Notes under the pieces: model-generated | What the model was told of the DNA's origin: nothing | Seen by the model: the letters and a program-made list of their open reading frames with translations, nothing else | Databases searched by the model: none | Shown here: positions 7,212 through 15,815 of the stretch, one piece after another | How the letters are laid out: every line of letters begins with the position of its first letter | Numbering within the stretch: position 1 is the first letter of the stretch | Assembly: GCA_027489295.1 (NCBI GenBank) | Contig: JAIYAA010000281.1 | Coordinates: forward strand, 1 to 58,744 | Reading direction: 5' to 3' | From: Sphingomonadales bacterium | Lineage (GTDB): Bacteria; Pseudomonadota; Alphaproteobacteria; Sphingomonadales; Sphingomonadaceae | Length of the DNA stretch: 58,744 nucleotides | Position numbers and translations under genes: made by a program

Positions 7212-8135
7212 ATGGGACGGATCACCGACAATCGAGCTGACATCTATCAGGAAATCACCGATCAGATGATCGCGATGATCGAGGCAGGCACCCGGCCGTG
7301 GTCGAAATCGTGGAATGGCAGCACCGCACCGAATATCCCGCTCCGCTCGACCGGCGTTCCCTATCGCGGCATCAACGTCCTGACCCTTTGGGTTGCCGCC
7401 ATGACCAAGGGCTATGCCTCTCCGCATTGGCTGACCTTCAAGCAGGCGCTCGCGCTTGGTGGTTGCGTCCGCAAGGGCGAGAAGGGTTCGACCGTCGTCT
7501 ACGCCAACAAGATCGAGGTTGACGCCGACAAGGGCGGAGAGAGCAGCGAGGACGGCAGGCGTCAGGTGGCGTTCCTTAAGCGCTATACCGTTTTCAATGC
7601 CGAGCAGATCGATGGCATCGAGGCGAAATATCCAACCCCCGCGCCGATCATCACCGCGACCAATCCCGACGAGCGGGACGAGGAGCTGGACGCGCTTTTC
7701 GCCCGCATCCCCGTTACCGTCAAGCATTTCGGATCGCAGCCCTATTATCAGCCGAGCGGCGATCATGTGGTGATGCCCGAGTTTGCCGACTTCCACACCA
7801 GCGATGACTATTATTCGACCCTAGCGCACGAACTTTGCCACGCGACAGGACATGTTGACCGACTTGCCCGCCCGTCTCTCATTTCCACAAAGCGCGAGGA
7901 CTATGCCCGAGAGGAATTGGTTGCTGAGCTGGGGGCGGCGTTCGTCAGCGCGACCATCGGTATCAAGCTTCACGACCGTGAAGACCACGCCGCCTATCTG
8001 GCGAGTTGGCTACAGGCCCTGCGCAATGACAAGCGGTGCATCTTCACCGCCGCCCGCCTAGCCCAAGATGCGTCCGACTGGCTCTTGAGCCGCATGGCCG
8101 TTGAGACGGCTCCCGAACTGGACGAGGCGGCATGA
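7212..8135 (+). CDS. ardC: ArdC-family antirestriction protein
   Basis: A 307-residue protein from ATG 7212, placed right after an AAGGAAAG ribosome site; a longer frame reaching upstream has none. Residues 5-130 match the ArdC N-terminal single-strand-DNA-binding domain (DIYQEITDQMIAMIEAGTRPW, then a WLTFKQA motif). The C-terminal half is a zincin-like metallopeptidase with HELCHATGH (206-214) and a downstream EELVAELGA that can supply the glutamate ligand. ArdC-type proteins protect incoming plasmid DNA from host restriction during conjugation. The gene is preceded by leader element copy 1, and its template is the predicted entering strand. Confidence 0.9.
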   Translation: MGRITDNRADIYQEITDQMIAMIEAGTRPWSKSWNGSTAPNIPLRSTGVPYRGINVLTLWVAAMTKGYASPHWLTFKQALALGGCVRKGEKGSTVVYANKIEVDADKGGESSEDGRRQVAFLKRYTVFNAEQIDGIEAKYPTPAPIITATNPDERDEELDALFARIPVTVKHFGSQPYYQPSGDHVVMPEFADFHTSDDYYSTLAHELCHATGHVDRLARPSLISTKREDYAREELVAELGAAFVSATIGIKLHDREDHAAYLASWLQALRNDKRCIFTAARLAQDASDWLLSRMAVETAPELDEAA

Positions 8136-8142
8136 GCGCCCC

Positions 8143-8177
8143 CCACGGTCCCGGCCCCGACGAGGGCCGGGGCGTGG
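8143..8177. terminator. Bidirectional hairpin between ardC and the leftward metal array
   Basis: An eight-pair stem, CCCGGCCC with GGGCCGGG around a six-base loop, extended by CCACG with CGTGG. It lies between convergent gene ends. There is no T-run on either side. Confidence 0.5.
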
Positions 8178-8190
8178 CGGCGCGACTGGT

Positions 8191-8418
8191 CTATGAGGAC
8201 TCTCGCCGCGCCGCCGCGTCGAGCTCGGCCACGGCCTGCGCCGCGGCCTCGCAGTCGCTGCCGGTTTCTTGGCCCCGCTCGCAGCGTGTGACGACCAGTC
8301 TCGCCTCTTCCGCGTGGAAGCGGAAAAAGCCCGCATCCCGTGGTTTAATCAGCCCGCATCCGGATAAAACAATTGTCGCGGCAACGGCGATGACCGCCCG
8401 CTGCTTGCCGTCCCCCAT
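8191..8418 (-). CDS. Small predicted lipoprotein
   Basis: A 75-residue protein starting at ATG 8418, behind GGAGAGGA. Its N terminus (MGDGKQRAVIAVAATIVLSGCG) is a lipoprotein signal with the lipobox LSGC at about residues 18-21. The mature part contains two further cysteines (TRCERGQETGSDCEAAAQ) and ends in an Ala/Glu-rich helix. It is the last gene of the leftward metal array. The small size and cysteine spacing resemble plasmid entry-exclusion lipoproteins, but I have no motif to prove that. Confidence 0.6.
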   Translation of the reverse strand: MGDGKQRAVIAVAATIVLSGCGLIKPRDAGFFRFHAEEARLVVTRCERGQETGSDCEAAAQAVAELDAAARRESS

Positions 8419-8423
8419 TATGT

Positions 8424-8681
8424 CTATCCTCTCCATATTCCGGCCCAACGCCACTTCCCTCCGTTGCGACGCCATGCGTGAAATCCGCTGCGGTGAAGCC
8501 ATCCAACCCACTTGATGAGAACGATCGCGCTGGCTGGCGAGATCAGGCTAAAGGCACGAGCGAAGCGTGTGATGCGGACAAGCATCGAAGCCGCCATGAG
8601 CCAAAGGCCGGCAGGAAACGCGGGCAGCAGGTCAGCCGTCAATGGCCACCCCTTGATCGCCCGAAAGTCGCGACCCGCCAA
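8424..8681 (-). CDS. Possible small membrane protein, uncertain
   Basis: A frame of 85 residues overlapping the end of dedA by 43 bases. It contains one or two hydrophobic stretches (LPAFPAGLWLMAASMLV and FSLISPASAIVLIKWVGWL) and a Trp/Arg-rich tail. An internal Met could start it after dedA. I see no strong ribosome site. It is listed because it fills the gap between dedA and the lipoprotein and has membrane-like composition. Confidence 0.3.
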   Translation of the reverse strand: MAGRDFRAIKGWPLTADLLPAFPAGLWLMAASMLVRITRFARAFSLISPASAIVLIKWVGWLHRSGFHAWRRNGGKWRWAGIWRG

Positions 8682-9247
8682 AGATACCAGATGACGGCCA
8701 GCGCGAGCACGGCGTTGCTGACCGGCTCGATGAGGCTCGCCACCTGGCTATAGCGTTCGCCCAGCTCATAGCCCGCCAGCACGAGGATAACGGTCCATAT
8801 GGCCGAGCCGGTGAGCGTCGAGACCAAGAATGGACCAAGGGGCATCCCGCTGACCCCTGCGGGCACCGAAATCAGGGTCCGGACTCCCGGGACCATGCGC
8901 CCGAACAGAACCGCCCAACGACCGTAGCGGTCGAACCAGCGGTCGACATGATCGACCTCACCGGGCGTCAACGTCAGCCATCGGCCGTGGCGGGAAGCAA
9001 AGCTCTTCAATCGATCGATGCCAATCCAGCGGCCGACATAGTACCACAGCACCGCCCCTGCAGCCGATCCGAGGGTGCCGGCGATTGCCACCACCCACAG
9101 CGAGCCGCGCCCCTGCGCAGCGGTGTAGCCGGCAAGTGGCAGGATCACTTCCGACGGGATCGGCGGAAAGACGTTCTCGGCCAGCATCAACAGAAAGACG
9201 CCAAAGCCGCCGAGTGACGCGAGGATCGATGTTATGATGTCGAACAC
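8639..9247 (-). CDS. DedA-family membrane protein
   Basis: A 202-residue integral membrane protein of the DedA/VTT family. Visible features are the re-entrant motif ENVFPPIPSEVILPLAGY (24-41), the GxxLGxxxxY-type segment GTLGSAAGAVLWYYVGRW, and FGRMVPGVRTLISVPAGVSGM (about 114-134), the conserved arginine region. DedA proteins are linked to lipid-carrier recycling and proton-motive-force homeostasis and often influence metal or drug tolerance. It starts 12 bases after the preceding gene in the same leftward operon. Confidence 0.9.
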   Translation of the reverse strand: MFDIITSILASLGGFGVFLLMLAENVFPPIPSEVILPLAGYTAAQGRGSLWVVAIAGTLGSAAGAVLWYYVGRWIGIDRLKSFASRHGRWLTLTPGEVDHVDRWFDRYGRWAVLFGRMVPGVRTLISVPAGVSGMPLGPFLVSTLTGSAIWTVILVLAGYELGERYSQVASLIEPVSNAVLALAVIWYLWRVATFGRSRGGH

Positions 9248-9259
9248 AAACCAGCCTCG

Positions 9260-9739
9260 TCAGAAGATCCAATAGGAGATCGCGCAAATCACGAGCAGGA
9301 GGGCGACGACGGACCCAACGATCCGATTTTCCAGGCGCGGACATTCGACGTTCCTGATCCGCACGGCGACCTGCCAAGCGGGTCGAACCGGACACCGCCA
9401 CGAACCTGCGGCAATCCGATCCAGCTCGGCATCCGACAACCCGAAGAACGATTTTGCTTCACCGCGCGATCGTCCCGCTAACCCCATCACCCGCAGCACC
9501 ACGTCGCTCCATGCGACATCGATCGCGCTCGGCCGATCGACCATCGTGCCGTGCGCGTCGCCGCCCGCCCAAGAAGGGGACAGCAGGCCGATGATCTGGT
9601 GGGGATTGCGCTCCAGCAGCGTCGCCCAGCGCAGCAAGCGATGTTGGCGGTCACGCACCGCGATGGTCCTCGCCGGTGCCCGGCGCCGGGTAAGGGATCG
9701 CACAGGCCGCATCCATCGGCTCGCCCAAGGGCTCGTCAT
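9260..9739 (-). CDS. Hypothetical protein with C-terminal membrane anchor
   Basis: A 159-residue protein whose ATG overlaps the mgtC stop (ATGA). The body is Arg-rich and soluble, with a helical segment SRGEAKSFFGLSDAELDRIAAGSW. The last 20 residues (VGSVVALLLVICAISYWIF) form a membrane anchor. No family is recognised. A longer frame reaching upstream exists but shadows mgtC. Confidence 0.55.
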   Translation of the reverse strand: MTSPWASRWMRPVRSLTRRRAPARTIAVRDRQHRLLRWATLLERNPHQIIGLLSPSWAGGDAHGTMVDRPSAIDVAWSDVVLRVMGLAGRSRGEAKSFFGLSDAELDRIAAGSWRCPVRPAWQVAVRIRNVECPRLENRIVGSVVALLLVICAISYWIF

Positions 9740-10191
9740 CGGCTTGCCGAGCTGCCGACGTCGCCATTGGTGGCGCGCTTGAGCGGACGAGAGCAGCGCA
9801 GGGTGAGGAAGGTGGTAGCGCTCAGGATAAAGGCGATGTCGTATAGGCCATAGCCCACGGCCGCGCCGAGTGCGCCAGTCGCCCACAGACTGGCCGCCGT
9901 CGCCGTGCCTGACGCTTTGTCGCCCTTCTTCAGAATCGCGCCGCCCCCGATGAAGCCGACTCCCGTAATCAGACCTTCGAGCAACCTGGCTTGCGCTGGA
10001 GACGTGCGGCCGAGGATCGCAATGCCCACCAGCACGAAGCCGCAACTGGCGATGGCAACCAACGGGAATGTACGGATGCCTGCGCTGCGGGCGTCCTTCT
10101 CGCGATCCCAGCCAACAGGAAGGGCGAGCCCATAGGCGATGGCGAGACTGACAATATGGGTAGCTATTTCGATCCACGAGCTTTGAAACAT
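9736..10191 (-). CDS. MgtC/SapB-family protein
   Basis: A 151-residue membrane protein with the MgtC pattern: ALPVGWDREKDARSAGIRTFPLVAIASC, then LLEGLITGVGFIGGGAILKKGD and TAASLWATGALGAAVGYG. The family is tied to growth at low magnesium and to ATP-synthase and membrane-potential control; its exact biochemical role is debated. It belongs to the leftward metal array and is followed by an overlapping small gene. Confidence 0.9.
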   Translation of the reverse strand: MFQSSWIEIATHIVSLAIAYGLALPVGWDREKDARSAGIRTFPLVAIASCGFVLVGIAILGRTSPAQARLLEGLITGVGFIGGGAILKKGDKASGTATAASLWATGALGAAVGYGLYDIAFILSATTFLTLRCSRPLKRATNGDVGSSASR

Positions 10192-10275
10192 GCCTTCCCC
10201 TGCCCAGAAGCGGCAATCTGGTTGCCCCGATCCTCGTTCTTTTCGTCGGCGAGGCCGACGGCAAATCGACAGAGC

Positions 10276-10656
10276 CTATTGGGGGCGAGACTTCTCGGGC
10301 CTGATAAATTCTAGTTCCATGCTCATCAGTTGATCGGGTGACCCATTGAACCCAAATTTGAATGGAATTTCACGTCGGCGAGAACTGTCAGTCATGAGGA
10401 CAAATCTCTCTTTGCACTCGCGGTTTCCTGAATACCACGTAGCACAGGCTTTCATATATCCGTGAGTTGGATAGTGTCCAATGGAGTGACTGACGTTGCC
10501 GATCAGTATAATTCCGCTGCCTTTGGCATATATATTTGATGAAACAAGCATGTTTGGATATCTAGTAATTTTTATACGATCGTTTAATATGGAAGGTGAG
10601 CATCCTGCGCCGAGGGCGCATATAGCGACGGTTGCTAAAAGATACGTTGGCTTCAC
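10276..10656 (-). CDS. Predicted lipoprotein, low GC
   Basis: A 126-residue protein with a lipoprotein signal, MKPTYLLATVAICALGAGC, with the lipid-bearing Cys at residue 19. The mature domain has two cysteines (MKACATWYSGNRECKERF) that could form a disulfide. The family is not recognised. The DNA from about 10,380 to 10,660 is visibly more AT-rich than its neighbours, which suggests a different origin. It lies between the P-type ATPase and mgtC in the same orientation. Confidence 0.65.
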   Translation of the reverse strand: MKPTYLLATVAICALGAGCSPSILNDRIKITRYPNMLVSSNIYAKGSGIILIGNVSHSIGHYPTHGYMKACATWYSGNRECKERFVLMTDSSRRREIPFKFGFNGSPDQLMSMELEFIRPEKSRPQ

Positions 10657-10714
10657 TGAGATTATCTCCCTTAAACTGCGTCAGCGATCCTGTCAGGCTT
10701 GATGGGGGGCGTTT

Positions 10715-13216
10715 TCATGCCGCCTTCCCCGCCGGATCGCGGTAGGCGAGCAGCCTGAGCGCGTTGACGACAACAAGCAGCGTTGATCCCTCATGAACCG
10801 CCACCGCTGGCCCAATGCCGAGGCCAAGGATGGTCGCAGGAACGAGGAAGGCGACGACACCCAGGCTGACGAAGACGTTCTGCCGGATGATTCCACGCGT
10901 ATGCCGGCTTAGGCCCACCGCGAATGGCAGGTGCGCCAGATCGTCAGCCATCAGGGCGACGTCGGCTGTCTCCAGCGCAACGTCCGACCCCGCCGCGCCC
11001 ATCGCAATGCCGACCGTGGCGCTTGCCATCGCCGGGGCATCGTTCACGCCGTCACCCACCATTGCGACCTTGTCTTCGCCGGCGAGTTTCTTGATCGCGG
11101 CAACCTTGTCTTCGGGCATGAGGTCGCCCCACGCCTCGTCGATCCCGACATCGTTGGCGATCGCTTCGGCGACTTTCTGGTGGTCGCCAGAGATCATTAT
11201 CATCCGCGACACGCCCATTTCGTGCAGCCGGCGCAGCGCGGTCTTTGCCGCTTCGCGGGGCGTGTCCATTAGGCCGATCGCGCCCAGGTCGCGGTCCCCC
11301 TTGCGGACCACCATCGTCGTGCGACCGTTCTCGCGCAGTTTCGCGATCGCGTTCTGCGCTCCCTGCCCCAGCGCCGGAATGCCCTCACTCCCGAACATCT
11401 CGGCCTTGCCGATCCAGACCGTCTCGCCATCCACGCTCGCGGTGACGCCTCGACCGGTCAGGCTCTTGAGGTCGCCGACATTCGGCATGGCGCGATCGTT
11501 CAGACGGTCGCGGCCGTCCCTGACGATAGCTTGGGCCAAAGGATGGTCGCTTAGCGCCTCGACGGCGACCGCCAGCGCCAGCAACTCGCCTTCATCGGCG
11601 CCATCGACGGGCACGACATCCGTGATGCGCGGACGCCCTTCAGTCAGCGTACCCGTCTTGTCAAAAGCGATCGCTTTGAGTGACCCAAGGTTTTCGAGCG
11701 GTGCACCACCCTTCACGAGCACGCCGCCCCGCGCTGCACGGGCAACGCCAGACAGGACAGCGCTCGGCGTTGCGATGGCGAGCGCGCACGGGCTTGCCGC
11801 CACCAGTACAGCCATCGCGCGATAGAAGCTGTCGCGGAACGGCTCGTCGACGACCACCCATGCGAAAAGCAGGAGCACCGACAGGATCAGGACAGCAGGC
11901 ACGAAGATCCGCTCAAACCGATCGGTGAAGCGCTGCGTCGGCGACTTCTGCGTCTCCGCTTCGCTCACCATCTTCACGACCTTGGCGAGCGCGCTTTCAT
12001 TGGAGCGGCGTGTCACCTCGATCTCGATCGCGCCGCCACCGTTGATCGTACCGGCAAAAACCCGGCTCTCCGCGTCCACTGCATCAGGCTTTGCCCGCGC
12101 CGCGGCGGCATCGGCGACCGGCACCTTGTCGACCGGGATGCTTTCACCCGTCACCGGGGCCTGGTTGATTGCGCTGTTGCCCTTGATGACGAAGCCGTCA
12201 GCAGGCAGGCGCTCGTTCGGGCGGACGATGGCAACGTCCCCAACGACCATTTGCTCGACCGGGATTTCGCTGGTCTGGCCGTCGCGTCGCACGGTCGCGG
12301 TTTCGGGCGCGAGCTTCGCCAGCGCCTCGATCGCCTTCTTGGCGCGTCCCATCGCGTAATGCTCAAGCGCATGGCCAAGGCTGAAAAGGAATAGCAGCAG
12401 CGCGCCTTCGGCCCATGCGCCCAGCGCAGCGGCGCCGGCGGCAGCGACCAACATCAGCGTGTCGATCTCGAACTTCTTCATCCGAAGGTTGTCGATCGCC
12501 TCGCGCAGCGTGAAGAACCCGCCGAAGAAATAGGCTGCGACATAGCAGGCCGTGGGCAGCCACTCCGGTGCGCCGGCAACCAGCCTCTCGATCGCATAGC
12601 CGATTCCCAGCAGCGCGCCGCAGGCAAGCGCGAAGATCAGCTCGGTATTGGGGCCGAGAAATTCGGCGTGGCTATGGTCGTGACCATCGCCGGGGCCGTG
12701 CTTCTCTTCGCCTGCGTCGTGGCCCCCGGGGCCGTGGTCGTGGCCGGCATGGTCATCGGCGGCGACCCGCTTGCCAACCCTCACCTGCAGCTTGCGAAGA
12801 GCAGCGCGCACTTCCTCTTCTGTGGTCTCTCGGCGATCATATTCGACCCGGACCGACCCGCTGGTGCTGGCGCTTGCCTGTACCACCCCGGGCAACGCGC
12901 ATAGCGCATCGCTGACCGTGCGCGCCCGCCGTTCGTGACTGATCCCTGTCACCTGCCAGATCGCATGACCGTAGCGTTCAGTGATTTCGGCACCTGCGGC
13001 CCGCACCATTTCACGCAATCGCGGCAGCGGCAGCTTGGCGGCGTCGAAATGGATGCACAGGGCCGCCGGCGTGTCGCCGTCGAGGCAGATCACATGCGCC
13101 CGGTCGACGCCTTCGCGCTTCGACAGGGTTGATACGAGACGGTCCAGGCAAGCGTCGGCCGCGTCAGGAAGGTCCGGCAACAATACTGGAATATCGAGTT
13201 CGAGCTTGTCGTTCAT
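10715..13216 (-). CDS. P1B-4-type heavy-metal ATPase
   Basis: An 833-residue pump starting at ATG 13216 behind AAAGGAGG. Two ferredoxin-like HMA-type segments lie at about 20-150. A His/Asp-rich linker (155-183, HAGHDHGPGGHD) looks like a metal buffer. Catalytic landmarks are TGES (357-360), SPC in the metal-binding helix (475-477), DKTGT (519-523) and HEGST near residue 808. SPC plus HEG(S/G)T is the signature of subgroup P1B-4, which moves Co, Zn, Cd, Ni or Fe out of the cytosol, rather than the CPC copper pumps. The start overlaps the CDF gene by four bases. Confidence 0.93.
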   Translation of the reverse strand: MNDKLELDIPVLLPDLPDAADACLDRLVSTLSKREGVDRAHVICLDGDTPAALCIHFDAAKLPLPRLREMVRAAGAEITERYGHAIWQVTGISHERRARTVSDALCALPGVVQASASTSGSVRVEYDRRETTEEEVRAALRKLQVRVGKRVAADDHAGHDHGPGGHDAGEEKHGPGDGHDHSHAEFLGPNTELIFALACGALLGIGYAIERLVAGAPEWLPTACYVAAYFFGGFFTLREAIDNLRMKKFEIDTLMLVAAAGAAALGAWAEGALLLFLFSLGHALEHYAMGRAKKAIEALAKLAPETATVRRDGQTSEIPVEQMVVGDVAIVRPNERLPADGFVIKGNSAINQAPVTGESIPVDKVPVADAAAARAKPDAVDAESRVFAGTINGGGAIEIEVTRRSNESALAKVVKMVSEAETQKSPTQRFTDRFERIFVPAVLILSVLLLFAWVVVDEPFRDSFYRAMAVLVAASPCALAIATPSAVLSGVARAARGGVLVKGGAPLENLGSLKAIAFDKTGTLTEGRPRITDVVPVDGADEGELLALAVAVEALSDHPLAQAIVRDGRDRLNDRAMPNVGDLKSLTGRGVTASVDGETVWIGKAEMFGSEGIPALGQGAQNAIAKLRENGRTTMVVRKGDRDLGAIGLMDTPREAAKTALRRLHEMGVSRMIMISGDHQKVAEAIANDVGIDEAWGDLMPEDKVAAIKKLAGEDKVAMVGDGVNDAPAMASATVGIAMGAAGSDVALETADVALMADDLAHLPFAVGLSRHTRGIIRQNVFVSLGVVAFLVPATILGLGIGPAVAVHEGSTLLVVVNALRLLAYRDPAGKAA

Positions 13217-13821
13217 GACGACCTCCTTTCGCTTTTCTTGGTTTCGGCGCTCGCGTCGCGCAGGATTTCGACACCGCCCTTGATGGCGATGATGGCGGTA
13301 GCGAAGCCGACCAGAAGGTCCGGACAGTTGGTGCCCAGCCACAGCACCAGCACGCCCGCGATCAGGATGCCGCCATTGGAAATGAAGTCATTGAAGCTGA
13401 AGGTGGTGGCGGCCCGTAGGTTAACGTCCGGATCCTTGAGCCGCTGGAGCAGCCGCAGGCAGAGGTAGTTTACGACGCCGGCGATCGCCGACATGACCAT
13501 CATGGTCGGTCCGATCGGCTCGCTGCCCTGAAGGTAGCGCCGGCCAACGTCGATCAATATACCGCCCGCGAAGATCAGCAGCATGACGCCCGAAGCGACC
13601 GCAGCGCGTGTCTTCCACGTCTGGCCCCGGGTTAGCGCCACAAGGCTCAACGCATACACGGCCGTATCGGACAGGTTGTCGACACCGTTGGCGATCAGGG
13701 CGCTCGAATCCGCGAAAAATCCTGAGACGAAGAAGCCCGCCGCGATTGCCGCGTTCAGCAGCAGGACGATCCAGAGGGTGCGACGCTCTTCGCCGCCATT
13801 ATTGTCGTTGCTCGGGATCAT
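13213..13821 (-). CDS. Cation diffusion facilitator family transporter
   Basis: A 202-residue membrane protein of the CDF family, with NAAIAAGFFVSGFFADSSALIANGVDNLSDTAVYALSL in the first half (the metal-site D..N pattern of helix 2) and FSFNDFISNGGILIAG in the second. It lacks the cytoplasmic C-terminal domain of full-length CDFs (about 300 residues), as in other short plasmid members. Such proteins exchange divalent metal for protons. It overlaps both the ZIP gene upstream and the ATPase gene downstream by four bases, so it is tightly coupled. Confidence 0.88.
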   Translation of the reverse strand: MIPSNDNNGGEERRTLWIVLLLNAAIAAGFFVSGFFADSSALIANGVDNLSDTAVYALSLVALTRGQTWKTRAAVASGVMLLIFAGGILIDVGRRYLQGSEPIGPTMMVMSAIAGVVNYLCLRLLQRLKDPDVNLRAATTFSFNDFISNGGILIAGVLVLWLGTNCPDLLVGFATAIIAIKGGVEILRDASAETKKSERRSS

Positions 13822-14504
13822 CCCATGATCTCCTCGAGCGTTAGCAGGGCAAGGAACCCTACGAAGAACATCGAGCTGATGAGCGGGGTGTCAGGCTTCT
13901 CGTGCGCCTCAACCAGCAGCTCTTCCGTGACGAGGTAGAGCAGCGCCATCAGCCCAAAGCTCAGGAAGCCAGCGACCATTACCGGCGAGAGTGTGGCGAC
14001 AGGAACGGCAGCGAGCGCGCCGAGCGGCAGCAGCAGCGCCAAGGCCGAGACGATCACGATGATGCGCAGGCGCGAGCGATAGGTTTCCGCCAGCTCGTTG
14101 GTCAGTGTCAGACCCAGGAAGAGCACTTCGAGTGTCAGCGCGATCGTCAGCAGAAATCCCGCCTTCTCGCCCGCGACGAACGCAAGGCCGAGCACCAAGC
14201 CATCGACCAGAATGTCGATGCCGATCGCGGCGAGCAGCGCCATCGGCCCCTTGAAGCGGGCCTCGAAAGCCTTGAGACCCAGCATCGTTACGACGCCCGC
14301 CGCCCCGCCGATCAACGTCGCGCTGGGCGAAGCCTCATGCTTGACCTGCGGCAGGATTTCAGTCGCTGCCGCCGCGAACACGACGCCGGCAGCAAGATGC
14401 TGTAGCCCCGCCACGAGGCCAGGATTTAACTTGGTGCGGCTCGCGATGATCGCGCCGAGCACGACCGCCAACACAGGCGCAAGCGTGTAGAGCAATGCCT
14501 GCAT
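13818..14504 (-). CDS. ZIP-family metal transporter
   Basis: A 228-residue membrane protein with eight predicted helices. GLQHLAAGVVFAAAATEILPQV (33-54) is the ZIP helix carrying the metal-site His and Glu, and GIDILVDGLVLGLAF (93-107) is the second half-site. ZIP proteins normally admit Zn or related ions, although some act in export or storage balance. Its presence among exporters suggests metal balancing rather than pure efflux. It overlaps the downstream CDF gene by four bases. Confidence 0.88.
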   Translation of the reverse strand: MQALLYTLAPVLAVVLGAIIASRTKLNPGLVAGLQHLAAGVVFAAAATEILPQVKHEASPSATLIGGAAGVVTMLGLKAFEARFKGPMALLAAIGIDILVDGLVLGLAFVAGEKAGFLLTIALTLEVLFLGLTLTNELAETYRSRLRIIVIVSALALLLPLGALAAVPVATLSPVMVAGFLSFGLMALLYLVTEELLVEAHEKPDTPLISSMFFVGFLALLTLEEIMG

Positions 14505-14507
14505 ATC

Positions 14508-14903
14508 CTATGATTCCTCCGGTGTTCGATGACAGACGTGGATCTTCCCGCGCTGCGTGAAGGCGATCGACCCGCCCGCCACGACTGCCCGCGACTGGTC
14601 GCCGCGAAATTCTTCGCCGGTCCGTTGCGCGTGCAGGATCTCGGTTCTGCCTTTGGGCAGCCAGGTGACAGCCATCTTCAGGCCGTCGTCGATGAAGTCG
14701 ACATCGGCGCGCGATCCATCGTCGCAATACATGATGCGCTGCGCGATCAATCGAGGCGTCAGATGCTTTTCATGCGCCGGCTCGGCCGGTTCGCTTGGAG
14801 CGGGATTGCACGCCCCTACGACCATACCCGCGAACAGAACGGCGCCGATGCGCGCGGCTGTCAGGCCAGGCAGGTGCCGCAAGGCGCGCACCGCCCTCAC
14901 CAC
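14508..14903 (-). CDS. MliC-like lipoprotein 1
   Basis: A 131-residue lipoprotein (GAVLFAGMVVGAC, Cys at about 32) whose mature part resembles the MliC/PliC fold of lysozyme inhibitors: YCDDGSRADVDFIDDGLKMAVTWLPKGR, then SIAFTQRGKIHVC. The two cysteines match the family disulfide. MliC proteins sit at the outer membrane facing the periplasm. A second, divergent copy lies at 16203-16577. The start overlaps the bestrophin gene by seven bases. The role within a metal operon is unknown. Confidence 0.75.
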   Translation of the reverse strand: MVRAVRALRHLPGLTAARIGAVLFAGMVVGACNPAPSEPAEPAHEKHLTPRLIAQRIMYCDDGSRADVDFIDDGLKMAVTWLPKGRTEILHAQRTGEEFRGDQSRAVVAGGSIAFTQRGKIHVCHRTPEES

Positions 14904-15784
14904 AGCACGCCGTGATCGGGCGTCAGCGGCTCAGGGGCCGGTAGTCCCGCCGTCTGAAGAAGGTCGATCTCGATCGTGCGGCACATGGCCGTGAGTGGGA
15001 CATCGTGGACGCTATTGGCGAACGGATCGGTCAGATCCTCGCCTATGCTCAGCACCGCGAGGAAGACGAGTCCGATCAGCGTCGATCCGATCGGCGTGGC
15101 AAGGCCCAGGGATTCGACCAGCGCGATCGGAAGAAGCAGGCAGAACACGCGCGTGAAGAGGTTCGGGAAGAACCGAAAGCCATTGGGCAGCGGCGTATTC
15201 TTGATCCGCTCCATGCCACCCTGCGCATTGGCGATGTCGATCAGGACGCGCTCCACAGTTGCCTGCTGGATCTCGGTGATCCGACCTTCCGCGAGCGCGT
15301 CGGCGTAAATGCCCGATACGTCCTCCAAGAGCGCGTTGGCAGGGTTCAGGCGAGCGACCGCCATATCGGCGACGTCCGTTCCGGCGATCCGGGCAATGTC
15401 TTCATAGGGCGACTGTCGGCGAAGCTGGCAGCGCATCGAGTGCGCGAAGGCGATCTGCCGCAGGATGATGTTGTGCCGCGTCTCACTGCCCTCGGGTTCC
15501 CCCTTGGTCAGGCTGCGTGTGATCCTGGCCAGGCTGCGCGACGCATTGATGAGCGTGCCCCAAAGGGTTCGCGCTTCCCACCAGCGCGCATAAGCTGCGT
15601 TGGTCCGAAACCCCATGAAGAGCGCGATGGCAGTGCCGAACAGCGCCGTCGGCAAAGGCGGTTCCTTGATCGGGGTCATCATGTGGAATGCCGTCACCGC
15701 CACGTCCCACACGAACAGGATCGTGAGAGGCTTCCAAACCTCGATAATGATCTGCCTAAAACGTGGCCTCGCGCCGACTATCAT
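14897..15784 (-). CDS. Bestrophin-family channel protein
   Basis: A 295-residue membrane protein typical of bacterial bestrophins: WKPLTILFVWDVAVTAFHM in the first helix, LFGTAIALFMGFRTNAAYARWWEAR (49-73), and the acidic DLTDPFANSVHDVPLTAMCRTIEIDL near the C terminus. Bacterial members form pentameric channels for ions. It sits between fliE and the first MliC-like gene in the leftward array. Confidence 0.9.
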   Translation of the reverse strand: MIVGARPRFRQIIIEVWKPLTILFVWDVAVTAFHMMTPIKEPPLPTALFGTAIALFMGFRTNAAYARWWEARTLWGTLINASRSLARITRSLTKGEPEGSETRHNIILRQIAFAHSMRCQLRRQSPYEDIARIAGTDVADMAVARLNPANALLEDVSGIYADALAEGRITEIQQATVERVLIDIANAQGGMERIKNTPLPNGFRFFPNLFTRVFCLLLPIALVESLGLATPIGSTLIGLVFLAVLSIGEDLTDPFANSVHDVPLTAMCRTIEIDLLQTAGLPAPEPLTPDHGVLW

Positions 15785-15815
15785 ATCAATTACGCCCTAA
15801 ATCTCTTAGTGATCG

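Noticed and set aside
6870..7796. A 308-codon minus-strand frame across the ardC leader and gene
   Set aside because: It is the shadow of ardC and the leader; the product is low-complexity and has no ribosome site.
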